From Prorocentrum cordatum (Eukaryota; Sar; Dinophyceae; Prorocentrales; Prorocentraceae), in the NCBI GenBank assembly GCA_963575745.1, contig CAUYUJ010015293.1:62001-126000 (forward strand): DNA of 64,000 nt, given 5' to 3'. The notes beneath the pieces were generated by a model. That model was not told the origin of the DNA, ran no database searches, and saw only the letters and a program-made list of their open reading frames with translations. This document shows positions 30,478-41,935 of the stretch, one piece after another (position 1 is the first letter of the stretch; every line of letters begins with the position of its first letter). A program made the translations under genes and the position numbers.

Positions 30478-30621
30478 TTACTCAACTTCCTTGTCGATCA
30501 TGTTCTGGGCTTGGGTGACGTTGCGTGCCGAGTACTTGTGGGCGCCCCCCTCTTCAATGTCCGCCATCGTGGAGCTTCCGAGCCACGCCTGCTCAGACTG
30601 CGTTTCGCCCCACTTCGACAT
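30478..30621 (-). CDS. Small ORF or terminal exon, 47 codons
   Basis: ATG to TAA gives a 47-residue product beginning MSKWGETQSEQAWLGSSTMA and ending ARNVTQAQNMIDKEVE. Composition is natural and clearly unlike the repeat-derived frames around it. It may be a complete small protein or the last exon of a longer gene: CTCCTTCAG just upstream could be an acceptor with the frame continuing. The family is not recognised. There is no relict SL upstream. Candidate exons on the same strand lie 0.7-1.1 kb upstream. Confidence 0.4.
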   Translation of the reverse strand: MSKWGETQSEQAWLGSSTMADIEEGGAHKYSARNVTQAQNMIDKEVE

Positions 30622-31275
30622 GGAATGGGAGCAACACTGAAGGAGTGAATAGGGGCGAAATTGAAGGGGGCATTAACCATTTCGAGGTTAGTTGTGTCGA
30701 GGTTTGTAGGAACACGTCTGTCGACGATCCCTGAGCTTCCTAGGAAGTGTCCAGAGGTAACTACGGGTCCCCCGAGACAGGACGTGTCCGTTTGGGGGGC
30801 ACCTGCTGCTAGGTTGGTTCTTGTTTGATGCATTTGCTGTAATTGCCAGTGCGCACAGGGGGCTAGGGAGAGAGTGAAAGGCTTCTCAGAAGCCTTCTCC
30901 CCTTCCCCTACCCCCCTCTGCGCGTGGTCGATGTGGATGCGCTCACGCTACATCCAGGATCAGCCAGCATCAAGGCGGGACATCGGATCAAATTGGAAAG
31001 TGCGTCGGATCGGCCTGCATCCTCACGGAGTTGAAATCGAATCGGATCGGCCGCACCAAGAGGCGCAACAACACCATGCGAACACGGGGCCGTACCAGAT
31101 CGCCAGACTATCGGAATCGAATCCGATCGAACCGGTCAGAGCCGATAACGAATCGCACCGTTCGGATCGAAATGGACCTTGCTAGGCGCGCTCGCGCTAC
31201 ATCTGACATCTGAATCGTCCACCCAGCCCTTCCCACTGAGTTGAATCCTTTCCTCATCAAGCCGACTGGGGTGTC

Positions 31276-31350
31276 CTAGAGGACCTCGGTGCCCAAATGG
31301 CAGTACAGGACTTGGCCCGTTGGTTGCGGCGCCATCGGACAGGAGGGCTT
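31276..31350 (-). CDS. Candidate exon, low confidence
   Basis: CAGCTCCTCCTCTTGTGTGCAG is a good-looking acceptor on the minus strand, with two bases of context beyond the usual. The frame reads KPSCPMAPQPTGQVLYCHLG then TEVL and a stop. Alternative frames are also open, so this is only a splice-site-led guess. Confidence 0.2.
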   Translation of the reverse strand, partial: KPSCPMAPQPTGQVLYCHLGTEVL

Positions 31351-31530
31351 CTGCACACAAGAGGAGGAGCTGGGGGCGGCTGGCGCGGGAGGAAGGAAGC
31401 CATCAACGCGGGATGGGGAGGGCCCTGCAGTCCACACGGATCAGAAAGATGCACCGCTGGCCGCGCCCCGCTCGACAAGTGTCGGCAATTGCCCTCCAAC
31501 GCCCCTGCCTCTTTGCCGCGGATCCTCGTC

Positions 31531-31688
31531 CTACGGGCTAGCCGTGTTACCCCGGCGAGGCTCCTTCACGGCGTCGATGGTGCTGACGAACTGCTTGGTG
31601 AGCAGCTGAGCCAGCTGCTCGTCTGGGAGCCCCGCGTTCGCCTTTGCCTCTGGGGAGAGGTGGCTCACCATGAACTCGGCAAAGTCCC
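31531..31688 (-). CDS. Candidate (terminal) exon
   Basis: After CCCCCCCCCACAG, the frame reads DFAEFMVSHLSPEAKANAGL, PDEQLAQLLTKQFVSTIDAV and KEPRRGNTASP before a TAG. Residue composition and alternation look like an alpha-helical protein. A GT donor (GG|GTAACA) shortly before the stop is an alternative end. The upstream intron would contain a family E fragment and MITE A copy 2 (31796-32011). The family is not recognised. Confidence 0.42.
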
Positions 31689-31795
31689 TGTGGGGGGGGC
31701 CGCCCCCCACCCCTCCGACGACGCTCTCCTTGCGACGAGGGCCAGCCCCTCCCGAGGATCTCGACCCCTTCCCCAGGGGACAGCTTATCATCCCA

Positions 31796-32011
31796 GAGGC
31801 CTCCTGGATGAGGTCCGAGTAGATGGGGTCGGAGGATCGCGCCGCATCGCCGATGCATCGGCGCAACATCGCCGATGCAGCGGCGATGCATCGGCGACGT
31901 CGGCGATGCATCAGAGCCATCGGCATGTAGAAAATGGAGCTCTGCATCAAGCCGCATCGTCGATGCATCGGCGATGTGGCGCGATGCTCCGACCCCCATC
32001 TGGGAGGCCTA
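31796..32011 (+). mobile_element. Family A MITE-like element, copy 2
   Basis: Ends GAGGCCTCCTGGATGAGGTC and CCCCCATCTGGGAGGCCT are inverted. The interior carries GTAGATGGGGTCGGAGGATC and tandem GCATCGGCGATGCATCGGCG units with GACGTC at the centre. Confidence 0.85.
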
Positions 32012-32764
32012 GACATCCCGAGGCCGCTGCCATTGTAGCGGCTGCAGCCTCGGGCGCCGTGCTCAAGCCGGCTCTGGGCAGGCTGTGCCGCCCGGAGAGG
32101 GAGGGAGGGAGGAGGAGAAGGAGGAGGAAGGCGAGGAGAAGGAGGAAAAACGCGACGAGCAGACACAACCAAGCAGGAGGAGAGGGGACGCGTCAAAAGC
32201 AACAGCAGGCCAGCGCGCATCCCGAGCCGTTGCTTTGACAATCCCAGGGGCCGGTAGCCGGCCCACAGGGGCCGGAAACGTGAGAAAACCGGCCGCCGCG
32301 CCTGCGCCGCCTGGATACGAGGGGCTGGAACACGCCCACCTCTTCCCGCCGTCCACAGGAGATGGACCTGTCGGACGAGACGGGAGGTCTGCCAGAGAGG
32401 GAGGAGCACTGGGGACGGGCAGGGTGACAGTGGGTCGACAAAGGAGTGCCCCCCCGGCGGAGGTACCCCACCGCCCGTCACAGCACTCGCAGCTCGGGCC
32501 CGAGCCATGAAGGCCCGAAGTAGATCCTCTCTGGCGGCCGCCAGGGCCCTAAGAGGGCCCGAGGAAGACCGTCGAGCTCTTCCCCCACACAGCGAGGGCA
32601 TTTTTTTTTATTTTTATCCTATCAGCCTGGGCCTTCTGAGCGAACGTGCCCGCACGGGCGAAGGCACCTTGCCCACACCGCCTCCAGTGCAGGACGGCTG
32701 CCTCCTCACTCCTGGCCCCCAGCAGGAGGAGGAGCAGCAGCAGCAGGGGAAGGGACAGGAGGGT

Positions 32765-33075
32765 GATGATACATATGATGATGATGCTGATGCTGATGAT
32801 GATAATGATGATGACGACGATGACGACGACGGCGACGACGACGATGATGCTGCTGCTGATGATGATGATGATGATCACGACGCTGATGATGATGGCGATG
32901 ATGATGATGCTGCTGCTGCTGATGATGATGATGATGCTGATGATGATGATGATGACGATGACCATCATGATGCTGATGATGATGGTGGTAATGGTGATGA
33001 GGATGCAGATGCAGATGCAGATGCGGATGCTGACGTTGATGCTGCTGATGAAAATGATGCTGCTGATGATGATGC
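32765..33075 (+). repeat. (GAT)n/(GATGCT)n microsatellite
   Basis: Degenerate GAT triplets, giving poly-Asp in one frame. Confidence 0.96.
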
Positions 33076-33084
33076 CGTTGCTGA

Positions 33085-33245
33085 GAAGGAGGAGGAGAAG
33101 GGTAAGGAGGAGGAGGAGGAGGAGGAGGGGGAAAAGGAGGAGAAGGGGAAGGGGGAGGGACAGGAGGAAAATGACGAGGAGGGGGAAGAGAAGGGAGAGG
33201 GGCTGTGGGAGGGGGAGGGGGAGGAAAAGGAGGAGGGAGAAGGGA
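33085..33245 (+). repeat. (GGA)n purine tract
   Basis: GGA/GGGGGA triplets following the GAT block. Confidence 0.93.
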
Positions 33246-33295
33246 TGGCCGCGTTCGGAGAACTCAGAGGCTGAGAGAGAGAGAGAGAGAGAGCC

Positions 33296-33415
33296 AGACA
33301 TCCTCTGTCGTACGTTTTCAACAACTTGGCCCCCCAGAGGTTTGGACCCCTTCCGCGGGACCGGCTCATCCTGAGTAGTTTGTGAAGGTCCCAGGGCCTG
33401 TAAAGGGGCCCCAGG
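33296..33415 (-). repeat. Family E repeat
   Basis: Complement orientation: CAGAGGTTTGGACCCCTTCC, GGGACCGGCTCATCCTGAGT and AAGGTCCCAGGGCC. A (GA)n run precedes it. Confidence 0.82.
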
Positions 33416-33799
33416 ACACACAAATAAATACACATAAATGAGAATATTCTCAATATTATCACATATTTTCTACGTTTTTGTTTTCCCCCCCACTTCCCAT
33501 AGTTTCCTAGATTTTCCTGGGAATCGAGGATTCATCGTGTCTGTGTTTTTTCCCCTCCTGAGCCTGTGTGGGGGCCACCAGAGGCCGCAAACATATGTAA
33601 AAGCCTCCCGTCGTAATTTTTTCCCCGGCGGGAAGCTGTCAGGGTCAGCAGGCTTGCCTTCTCCGAGGAGGCAGGCCTGCTCGCTCCAGCGGGGCACCCT
33701 TTCGATCAGCGGGCCGATGCAGCCACAGTCTCAGAAGATCCAAGCCCGGCCCCCTGATGGCGATGTCATGGGACGTGGGATGACGAAGCGGCCATCGAT

Positions 33800-34110
33800 T
33801 CTCGATCCTTCCTGTGCGATGATCCTCCTCCTCCCTCTCCTCCTCCTACTCGTCGACCCTCGACCCTCGATCCTCCTCATCGATCCTCCATACTCGTCCT
33901 CGATCCTAATCGATACTCGACTCTCGATCACCCTTGTCGATCCTTCTCGATCCTCGAACCACCTCCTCGTCCTCCTTCTCCTCCTCCTCCTGCTCCTCCT
34001 CATCATCAGCATCGATGTGCATCGGTGTTCGATAATTATCCTCCTTGATCCTCGATCTTCCTCCTCCTGGATTATCTTCCATCTGCGATCCTCGAACCTC
34101 CAACAACATT
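33800..34110 (+). repeat. Degenerate CGATCCTCC array
   Basis: ATCGATCCTCCTC, CGACCCTCGATCCTC and CGATACTCGACTCTCGATCA variants. GATCCTCGA is the recurring core. Confidence 0.8.
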
Positions 34111-34229
34111 GGGCCTTAGCCCCCCGCTGGGAGTGAGAGAGAGAGAGAGAGGGAGAGAGAGAGAAAGAGAGAGTACGATAGACATTAACCACAATGACAT
34201 ATTAGCCAGCGCGTGCCTCAAACAATAGT

Positions 34230-34620
34230 TTTTGCAACACATGCGGTGCACTCTGGGTGTTGCAACCAGTGTGGTGCAATCTCGGTGGTGCAAGCCATGT
34301 GACGCAGTCTATTTAGACCACAGCTATGCAACGCAATGCAAAGCAATGCGCAGCAATGCAAAGCAGTGTACAGCAATGCAAAGCAATGCACATCAACGCA
34401 AGGCAATTCAGAGCAACGCAGAACAAGGCAACGCATGGCAAACCAATGCAAACCACGGCATCGCAATGCGCAACGATGCAAATCAATGTAATCAACGAGA
34501 TTGCAAGGACGTGCAGTTGCAATACAACGACCCGAAGCAATGCAAAACAATGCAAAACAATGCAGAGCAATGAAGAGCAATGAACCGCAATGCAACACCA
34601 TGCGAAGTAATGCAAAGAGG
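34230..34620 (+). repeat. GCAATGCAAA decamer array
   Basis: 34320-34620 consists of CAATGCAAAG-type units of about 10 bp, preceded by GTGGTGCAATC units at 34245-34315. Confidence 0.9.
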
Positions 34621-34624
34621 TCGG

Positions 34625-34760
34625 CGACAAGGCCGACGAGGCGGCGACATGGCGGCCAGAGCGGCCCGCAGGCCCAGGCGACAGCGCGGCAACAGGCGGC
34701 GACGAGGTGGCGACGGCGGCGACATGGCGGCCAAAGCGGCCCGCAGGCCCCGTTCCTCAT
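34625..34760 (+). repeat. Short GC-rich duplication
   Basis: Two copies of GGCGACATGGCGGCCARAGC followed by GGCCCGCAGGCCC, separated by about 75 bp, inside the GCAAT domain. Confidence 0.7.
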
Positions 34761-34859
34761 GCCAGAAGTAAGAGCCCCTAAATGCAAGCACCGTGTGGGG
34801 GCTACGTGTAATCTTCAATACCGCAAGATTGTTGTCTAGCGTGGGCCCCCCAAAACGGT

Positions 34860-35450
34860 GTTTGTAGCAACCTGCGTTGTGCAACCTATGTTGTACAGTA
34901 GATGTTGTGCTCATGCCGTGTGGTAGATGTAGTGCAACAGTTGTGGTGCAGCGTAGGTTGGGTCCACTACGTTGTGCAAGATCTGTGGTGCAACCTGTGC
35001 TGCAAAGTATTTGGAATGCAACCTATGTTGTGGGCGATCCGAAAGCGCGCCGCAGGCGCGACACAAAACATCGTCCAGCCGATGAGCTGCAATACACATG
35101 AAACCTATTTGGCGCAACATAGTACAACCTGTCAGGCGCAATGTATGTGGTGCCATATACGAAATGCAGCACTTATATGTATATATAATACATATATCAT
35201 TAGATGTGATGCAATAGGCTTGATTGTGCGATCTATGTGGCGTAGGTGCAGACGATGCTGTTCATCTATATGGCGCAGTATGTGTGATTGTGATACACAT
35301 GTTGTGTATCTATGTGGTGTTATATATGCTGCGCAACATCTGTAGTGCGATGTTTTGGTCGATTAAAGAACACGCCGCAGGCGCGAAACAAACAGTCGTA
35401 CAATCGATGTGCTGAAACTTATGTGGGGAAACCTCGGTGGTGTATATAAT
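34860..35450 (+). repeat. GTGGTGCAACCTATGTTGTG array
   Basis: Irregular 13-25 bp units of GTGGTGCAAC, TATGTTGTGCAA and GTGGCGCA, interrupted by ATTARAAGAACACGCCGCAG-like GC blocks at about 35038 and 35366. Related units recur at 38570-38720. Confidence 0.75.
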
Positions 35451-35484
35451 GTGTTGAAATTAGTTTCCGTTCGCAATGAATTGT

Positions 35485-36800
35485 TTACTCCACTGCTGGC
35501 GCAATCAACCCACCCACCCTCCCGCAGCTTGGTTTGCCAAACCCACGCGGCGGCGATTGCGGTGAGTACTCGGGGTTGACGGGTTGACTGGTACATCTCT
35601 GCGGCCGCGCTGGCCCGCGAATGCTCACGCGCGCAGCGGCCAGATAGTTTGGCGCTACCGACGCGGCCGCGATGGCGCTGACCGCGGGGCACTTCCAAGC
35701 GGGCAGTTCAGTGAGAGTCGGCGACTTGGGCGGCGGTGCAACGACAATGCTGACAAGGGTAGACGCGATGATGATCGTAGCAATGTTGGTGGCGATGATG
35801 ACAGCGACGACGGCAATGGCAGTGACGACGCCGATCCTGATCACGCCGACGACGGTGACGGCGTCCTCGCGTCGATGATCAAGGTTCTGGAAAGAGTTCG
35901 ACATGCGCGCGCGGCCGGCGCGCGAGTGTGGCCCGCATGGTATGACTTAACACGGGTCGTGCCCCCCCAGCACGCGCGCAAGGGCGTTCGAATGATTTCG
36001 ACGTGCGGCGCGAGGGACCCGCTTGGCAGAATGTCATGAACATGCTGACAAAACTAATTCGCAGGAGCGCGAGCGCAGGCATTTTTGATTATATGTTGTC
36101 GGGGCAATCGATTTTGGGTGCGCTTCGCCCCGATGTGTTCCAAGGGACTCTTGCGACAGAACGCGCGCGCAAGCAAGCGCGTTCGAGCGATTTCGACATG
36201 CGCGCGCGAGAAGCCCGTTTGGTTGCATGTGATGGACATGTTGAAGAACCGATGGTTCTCTTGAAAATATTAAGAGCGAGACCGCCAGCTGTTTTGAACC
36301 TTCTTTTTGCGAAGCCATGTGCTTTTGTATGTTTGCGGGGCACTTGTTTTTGAAATCCTTACGAAGTCTGAACTGTTTGAAGGGTTCCGTGATGCGCGCG
36401 CGACGATACGCGTGTGCACTTCGTCCCATTCTTGACGAGGGTGTCTTGAAAGTTGACGGTTTTGATGAACGAGCGCGCGCGCACTGTATTTTTTGGGGCA
36501 GGATGAGAAGGGGAGCCTTTACCCATTTGGCTAAGATGACACGAGTTCATATTTATGGTTGGCGATGGGGCATAATCTGAATACGAAAGAGTGACTAATG
36601 AAGTCCGGGGGGTAGATCAAGACAACTTTTTAGAAAAAAAGATTCACCCTGCCGGAGTTGAAGTTGTCAACCCCACTGCTCGCGCAATCGTCCCGCCCAC
36701 CCACCCGCAACTTCGATTGCAACGCTCATGCGGCGGCGATGGCGCGACCGACGCGGCCGCGGCGCTGACCGCTGGAGACTTCCCAGCGCGTCTCGCAGGT
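35485..36800 (+). repeat. Duplicated flanks around a ~192-bp repeat
   Basis: About 35490-35705 and 36670-36790 share CGCAATCRWCCCRCCCACCC, GCGGCGGCGATTG-type and CGACGCGGCCGCGATGGCGC segments. Between them, CGCGCGCAAG..CGTTCGA.TGATTTCGACRTGCG recurs at 35971 and 36163, with a partial copy at 35890. No gene was recognised in the 0.9 kb between. Confidence 0.65.
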
Positions 36801-37054
36801 TTTTATCTGGATCTTTGGGATTTCTGGGGTGAGAAATGAGGAAACCAAGTGTTTTTTGTTGGGAATTCTGGATTTTTGTGATTCTGGGGGCCGGGGCTCC
36901 GGAAAAGAAGCCCCCAAAAATCTAAATCGTCCAAATGAAAGCCCATGGTTACCTCACTTCTAATCACACAAATCGTAAACATCAAAATGACAGCACAGGG
37001 CTTTCGTACCCCTGTCATCGCAAACCCTATGTCTTCACAGGGATTGTGTTGAGT

Positions 37055-37089
37055 GTCTGGGAGAAAGAGAGAGAGAGAGAGAACAAATC

Positions 37090-37122
<33 letters not shown>

Positions 37123-37315
37123 TCAGAGAGAGAGAAAGAGAAAGAAAGAGAGAGGAAGAGAAAGAAAGAGAGAGAGAGAAAGAGAGGGAGAGAGAAAGAG
37201 ACTCAGACAGAGAGAGAGAGAGAGAACAAAACAGAGAAAGTGAGAGAGAGAGCGAGAAAGAGAGAGACAGAGACAGAGACTGAGAGAGAGAGAGAGACAG
37301 AGACAGAGAGAGGCA
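37055..37315 (+). repeat. (GA)n microsatellite
   Basis: GA dinucleotides with AAAGAGA and CAGAGA interruptions and an internal (TA)n at 37090-37100. Confidence 0.97.
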
Positions 37316-38345
37316 GATTCCAGATCCAACTGATTACAATTCGATTCCAATCGGAACACGATTCAAATTTCACGGGGGTGGAGAGGAACACACATTCAGC
37401 TGTTTCCAATGTGATTCCTATTGGGACCTAAAAAGCCATAATGATAATTTAGCAGATCCGTGACACAGCTAATTCAGAATGTATTCCTTTGGGGATCTGC
37501 TGAGAGTCGACATGAAATGGTGCAGATCCTAGGTCCAGCTGGCTCCATCTATAGATATATATATATATATGTGTAAATCTATTCACATTGACATGCAATT
37601 CGAACCTAATTGGAATTGAGCAGATCCCATGTCCAGCTGATTTCAAATATATTCCTAGTGGGGTTGACTTATAATCTACTTGGGATGTGGCAGATCCCAG
37701 ATCCAGGTGTAGTAGAATCCTATTGGGATACAAGTATAATCAATTTGGCATGGAACAGATCTCCAGCAGATCCGAAATTGATTTTTTTCTGGGGTTAATC
37801 AGAATGTACTTGGATGTTGGGGACATTCCAGGTCCAGCGGAGTCCACGTGGGATTATGCTTGGGATCCACTAGGAATCCGCTTGGAAATGGGCAGACAGC
37901 AGGTCCAGCTCATTCAAAATAGATTATTATGGATGGAACCCAATTGGATTCGAGCAGATCCCAGATCCAGCTGATGTCAATTTGACTCGTATTGGAATCG
38001 ACTGAGAATACAAGTGGAACGAAGCAGCTCCGAGACACAACTGTTTCCAATTGTCTGCGGATTGGGATCGAATTAAAAACGATTTCGAATTGGACCGATC
38101 ACAGACCCAGCTGATTCAAAGTGGATTCAGATTGGAATACCGATACAATCTAGTTGGAGCTGAACAGATCCCATATCCAGCTATTTCCAATTCTATTCTT
38201 ATTGGGGCATGATTCTAATTTGATCGGGTACACACAATCCCAGATCCAGCTGTGTCAACTTGGATTCCTATTGAATCTAATTCGAATCAAGTGAGAATTC
38301 AACATGCCCCAACACCGCTGATTCAAACTGGATTCCAGCACCAGA
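37316..38345 (+). repeat. ~69-bp degenerate satellite, about 15 units
   Basis: The marker CAGATCCCAGATCCAGCTGA, with variants, recurs at about 37316, 37450, 37525, 37620, 37690, 37757, 37827, 37893, 37960, 38027, 38097, 38166, 38237 and 38308. Spacing in the second half is a regular 66-71 bp. Each unit continues with TTCAAATTGGATTCCTATTG-like sequence. It is markedly A/T-richer than its surroundings. Confidence 0.9.
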
Positions 38346-38479
38346 AACAACGAAGGCATGACGAATAGGACAGATGGATCAGCAGGTACGGATAACAAGA
38401 AGGCGAATGAACAGTAAGAGTACGAATGGGGAGCTCAAGCACATATGCCAAATACGTGGTTGTCGGGGGAAGGGGCTGC

Positions 38480-38720
38480 GAATATGTATATACATTTTTA
38501 TACACATACATACATGTATACAGCTATATATGTATATATATATATATATGTATAAATGTATATAAACACATGCTGTACAACCGATGTGGCGCAGCTCATG
38601 TTGAGTACTCTACATGGTGCAACAACTGTGGTTCTGTGATATAGATATGTGTATATACAGAAATACATTGTCCAAGCTAGATTGTGCAACCTGTGTTGTG
38701 CAGTCTGTGTTGTGAGTAGA
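38480..38720 (+). repeat. (TA)n plus GTGGTGCAA units
   Basis: TATATA/CATATA run at 38480-38570, then GATGTGGCGCAGCTCATGTT and ATGGTGCAACAACTGTGG units like those at 34860-35450. Confidence 0.75.
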
Positions 38721-39139
38721 CCGAAGACGCGGCTCAGATCCTCAAAACAGAAAGAAGAACCGCCGAGTGCAAGCACTGTGTTCGGGGAACAAATGGCAGG
38801 AAGAAGTTACCTACGACGGTAACTGATAATAATGGGAACGCGCGTATTCAGAATGATCATGCCACGAAAAAGGACGTTTCATATTGTAATGAAGATTCGC
38901 GGGCTACGGTTAAGACAAATGGTAAGGAGAAGAAGGAGCCGGGCGCGCACCGTAGTGGCGAGACGGATGAAAGGGGGGGGTCGTGCGCGAGGCACGCGCG
39001 ATCGACGGGCGGCAGGCGGTAAAACGGCGCGGTCTCCTGGGCGTCGCGCCCTTCATGTACAGATCGGCGAACACGGAGAGGTCGCCGTCCGAAGGCAGCG
39101 CTCCAGACTTCAGGCCGTCCTCTGGGCCAGGGCGGCGGG

Positions 39140-39241
39140 GGGGGGGAGAAGAAGGGGGAGAGGGGGGAGGGGAAGGAGGAAGGAGAGGGAGGGAGGAGGA
39201 GCAGGAGGAGAAGAAGGAGAACAAGGAGGAGCAACAGGAGA

Positions 39242-39278
<37 letters not shown>

Positions 39279-39576
39279 GGAGGAGGGAGGAGGAGGAGGA
39301 GGAGAGGAGGAAGAGGAGGAGGAGGAGGAGGAGGAGGAGGAGGAGGAGGAGGGGGAGGGGGGGAGGGTGAGAGGGAGGAGGGGATGGATGATCAGGGGGA
39401 TGAGGAGGACGAAAAGGAGGAGGAGAAGAAGGAGGAGGAGGAGGAGCGGAGGAGGAGGGGTGAGACAGGAGGGAGGAGGGAGGAGGAGGAAGAGGAGGAG
39501 GAAGAGGAGAAGGAGGAGGAGGTCAAGGCTGCCCAGAAAGGGCTTAATGAAGGAGGAGGAGGAGGAAGAGGACAAG
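39140..39576 (+). repeat. (GGA)n purine tract with (GAT)n
   Basis: GGA triplets with a GATGAT insert at 39241-39280. Leads directly into element L copy 3. Confidence 0.94.
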
Positions 39577-40015
39577 TGTAAGCCTAAGAGCCATCAACGA
39601 TGTTGGGGTAAACCCTCCCTCCAAGCTCTCTCTTTTGAGGCCCCTACAACGGTCCATTCCCATTGAGGGATCTGCCAGGTTGGAAGACAACCGTTTGACC
39701 ATCCTGACACATGACAAAAACTTTTGTTCTCGGGATTAATCAACCGAACTGTTGCATTAGACGATCCTGAATCGTGCCAGACCGCCATCCTTGGGACTTC
39801 AACACCTCGAGCGAACGTAACTGTTGCACCCTCATAACCCTGAAACCTTCGAAACGCATTTCTTGTTCAAACGAATGCGCGCGGCGCTATCCATATGTGA
39901 AACTGTTGCCAATGTTGAAGCCTCAGGGTCATAAATGGTGAGGAAGTCTCGGGCAAAACGCCCAGCCCGCCCTACAAACTGGTCTCGGGGTGCGACAGGG
40001 AGAAATTATGTATAA
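39577..40015 (+). repeat. Composite element L, copy 3
   Basis: Starts GAGCCATCAACGATGTTGGG and CCCTCCCTCCAAGCTC. It shares the CGATCCTGAATCGTGCCAGA and CTTGGGACTTCAACACC segments with copies 1 and 2. It has a single satellite unit (GAATGCGCGCGGCGCTATCC) and ends GGTCTCGGGGTGCGACAGGG. GGA tracts lie on both sides. Confidence 0.85.
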
Positions 40016-40029
40016 GGAAATGGAATGGA

Positions 40030-40240
40030 CGTTGAGGAGGAGACGGAGGAACACAAGGAGGGAGGAGGAGGAGGAGGAGGATGAGGAGGAGGAGGAGGAG
40101 GAGGGATGGGGACAGCGGAGGAGGAGGGAGAACGGAGGAAGAGGAGGATGGGGAGCCGCACGTTTTGAGGAGGAGGAGGAGCAGGAGGAGGGATGAGGAG
40201 GGAGGAGGATGAAGAGTAGGAGGAGGAGGAGGAGGAGGAG
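40030..40240 (+). repeat. (GGA)n purine tract
   Basis: GGA triplets after the end motif of element L copy 3. Confidence 0.93.
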
Positions 40241-40554
40241 CGAGGTCGTCCCTCTGTCTCGTCCCTGAGCCGAGCGAACTTCCTGCGAGTGGCCACGCAC
40301 GCTTGCCGCCGCCGCCTGCTGGCCATACATCGGCCTCAGTCTTCCTAGACCGCGCGCCAGGATGGCCCGCAGCGATGGGAACGTAACGAAACAGGAGGGA
40401 GGCGGAACCCCGAGGATGCTCAGCAGTGGAGCCGACCACTGGCACGGGCAAGATCTGGCCACTGGCTGCCTGCATCAACTTCTCCAGCCGCTCCACGAGC
40501 GTGAGCGCGCAGCCGGCCGCCGGCTCCACACGGGCCCGCCTGGGAGGCGCAGGG

Positions 40555-40900
40555 CCACCCCGTGCTGGTCGCGACCGACGAGGTCGGCGGCCACTGACTC
40601 TGCTTCAGACGCTGGTATCCCCAGAGGCCCGACGCCCCGACAACAATCGGAGCGGCGGGATTCGGGCTTCTGTTCGGCCTCCGGAGGCCCTCGTCGGGCC
40701 TCGGGACCGTCAGAAACGACTCGGGGCGGAGAACACCAGCCCCGGGGCAGTGGTCCAGACCCCCATGGGCCCACGCATCGGAAAAAATGGAGCGGCCAGA
40801 CGTCTGGGTCGGTCGCGGCCGCTTGCTTCAAAATCGGTTGCGACCGAGTTTGACTGCTGACCAGTCGTCGCTGATCGCGGCCGAGAAAATCCGGTATCCA
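40555..40900 (+). repeat. Family K (GGTCGCGACCGA) with embedded family E
   Basis: GTGCTGGTCGCGACCGACGA at 40561 and CGGTTGCGACCGAGTTTGAC near 40840 resemble units at 63355-63720. A family E copy lies at 40665-40810 (GGCCTCGGGACCGTCAGAAA). Confidence 0.7.
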
Positions 40901-41349
40901 AGGGCCTTGGCTCTGCGAGACGAGCCCTGGCATCCTTTCGGTTCTTGTTGTGGTCGCCCTTGGGGGGGTTCGGACCTGCTCGCCGATCCTTGGAAATCTT
41001 CTCGCCTCGGGATGCTCCGCGCTTCGTTCAGGGCGTTCCGAGGGTCCCCTTATTGGACCCGAATGACCCATGGAGGCGCGAGTTACGGTGCGAGAGTCCG
41101 ACGCACTCGCGTCGTGCTCAAAATCACGATGGAGGACTTTTGCCGACGAGCTCCCGGAGCCCTCACTGAGCGCCAGGACGCCCAAGTAACGACTCGGGGT
41201 GGGAGGCCGGTCCCTATGGGGGGGGGGTTCCAAGACCTCCGGGGAGCCGCACTGTGAACAAGTCACGACGGCCAGGGCCAGGACAAACGACGGGGCCCAG
41301 GGACACACAAAGAGATAGACAAAACCCCAGGATTTCCCACATATCCCCA

Positions 41350-41455
41350 TGCTCGACGCTAGTCGACACTAGTCGACGCTAAATCGACGCTAGCCGACGC
41401 TAAATCGGCGCTATCTCATCGACTCCCAGACGCTGATCGACGCTAATCGACGCTA
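41350..41455 (+). repeat. TCGACGCTAA decamer array
   Basis: About ten units of TCGACGCTAR/TCGACACTAG with ATCGGCGCTATC variants. Confidence 0.9.
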
Positions 41456-41681
41456 AAGACAATAAAACCTGAACTAAGAAGATATACCAGGATCCCATGA
41501 CTTGCTACCGAAGGAATGGACCCCGGAGGCGGGGGCATTCTTGAAGTGGCCTGCGCCCTCGAAGAGCTGTAGCTGTGGTCGGCTGTCGCGTTCGAAAAGT
41601 GAAGCCCATCACGGGTTTCTCTTTAAGTCATATGCTCATCATGCCAGAAGATGTCAGAACATGTTCTGGCACAGCAGGACA

Positions 41682-41732
41682 TGATCTGAGGGCACTAGAC
41701 TTGTCAAATCGAGCGCCCTCAGATCATCAAAG
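41682..41732 (+). repeat. Small perfect-arm hairpin
   Basis: ATGATCTGAGGGC and GCCCTCAGATCAT flank a ~23-bp loop. Confidence 0.8.
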
Positions 41733-41935
41733 CGACGCCACGGAGCATTACGATGTTATACCGCCACCGTGCTACCACGAGCAACGCAACATCAGGAACG
41801 AAAGAGCTGTTCTGACCACGGCAACCATTGGCAACGAATGGGTGAATGGGCTCCCCGACCTGGATCTGAAGAGCGGGTCAAAAACCAGACCCCCTACTGA
41901 GCCCAAAGTGTTCATTATTTCAGTGCCTTGACCAT

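Noticed and set aside
37055-37315. Arg/Glu-rich frame in the (GA)n tract
   Set aside because: Dinucleotide repeat translation only.
39037-39121. Minus-strand candidate exon DGLKSGALPSDGDLSVFADL after a CCT tract
   Set aside because: The plus strand over the same bases is equally protein-like (FMYRSANTERSPSEGSAPDF), so strand and coding status cannot be decided by eye.
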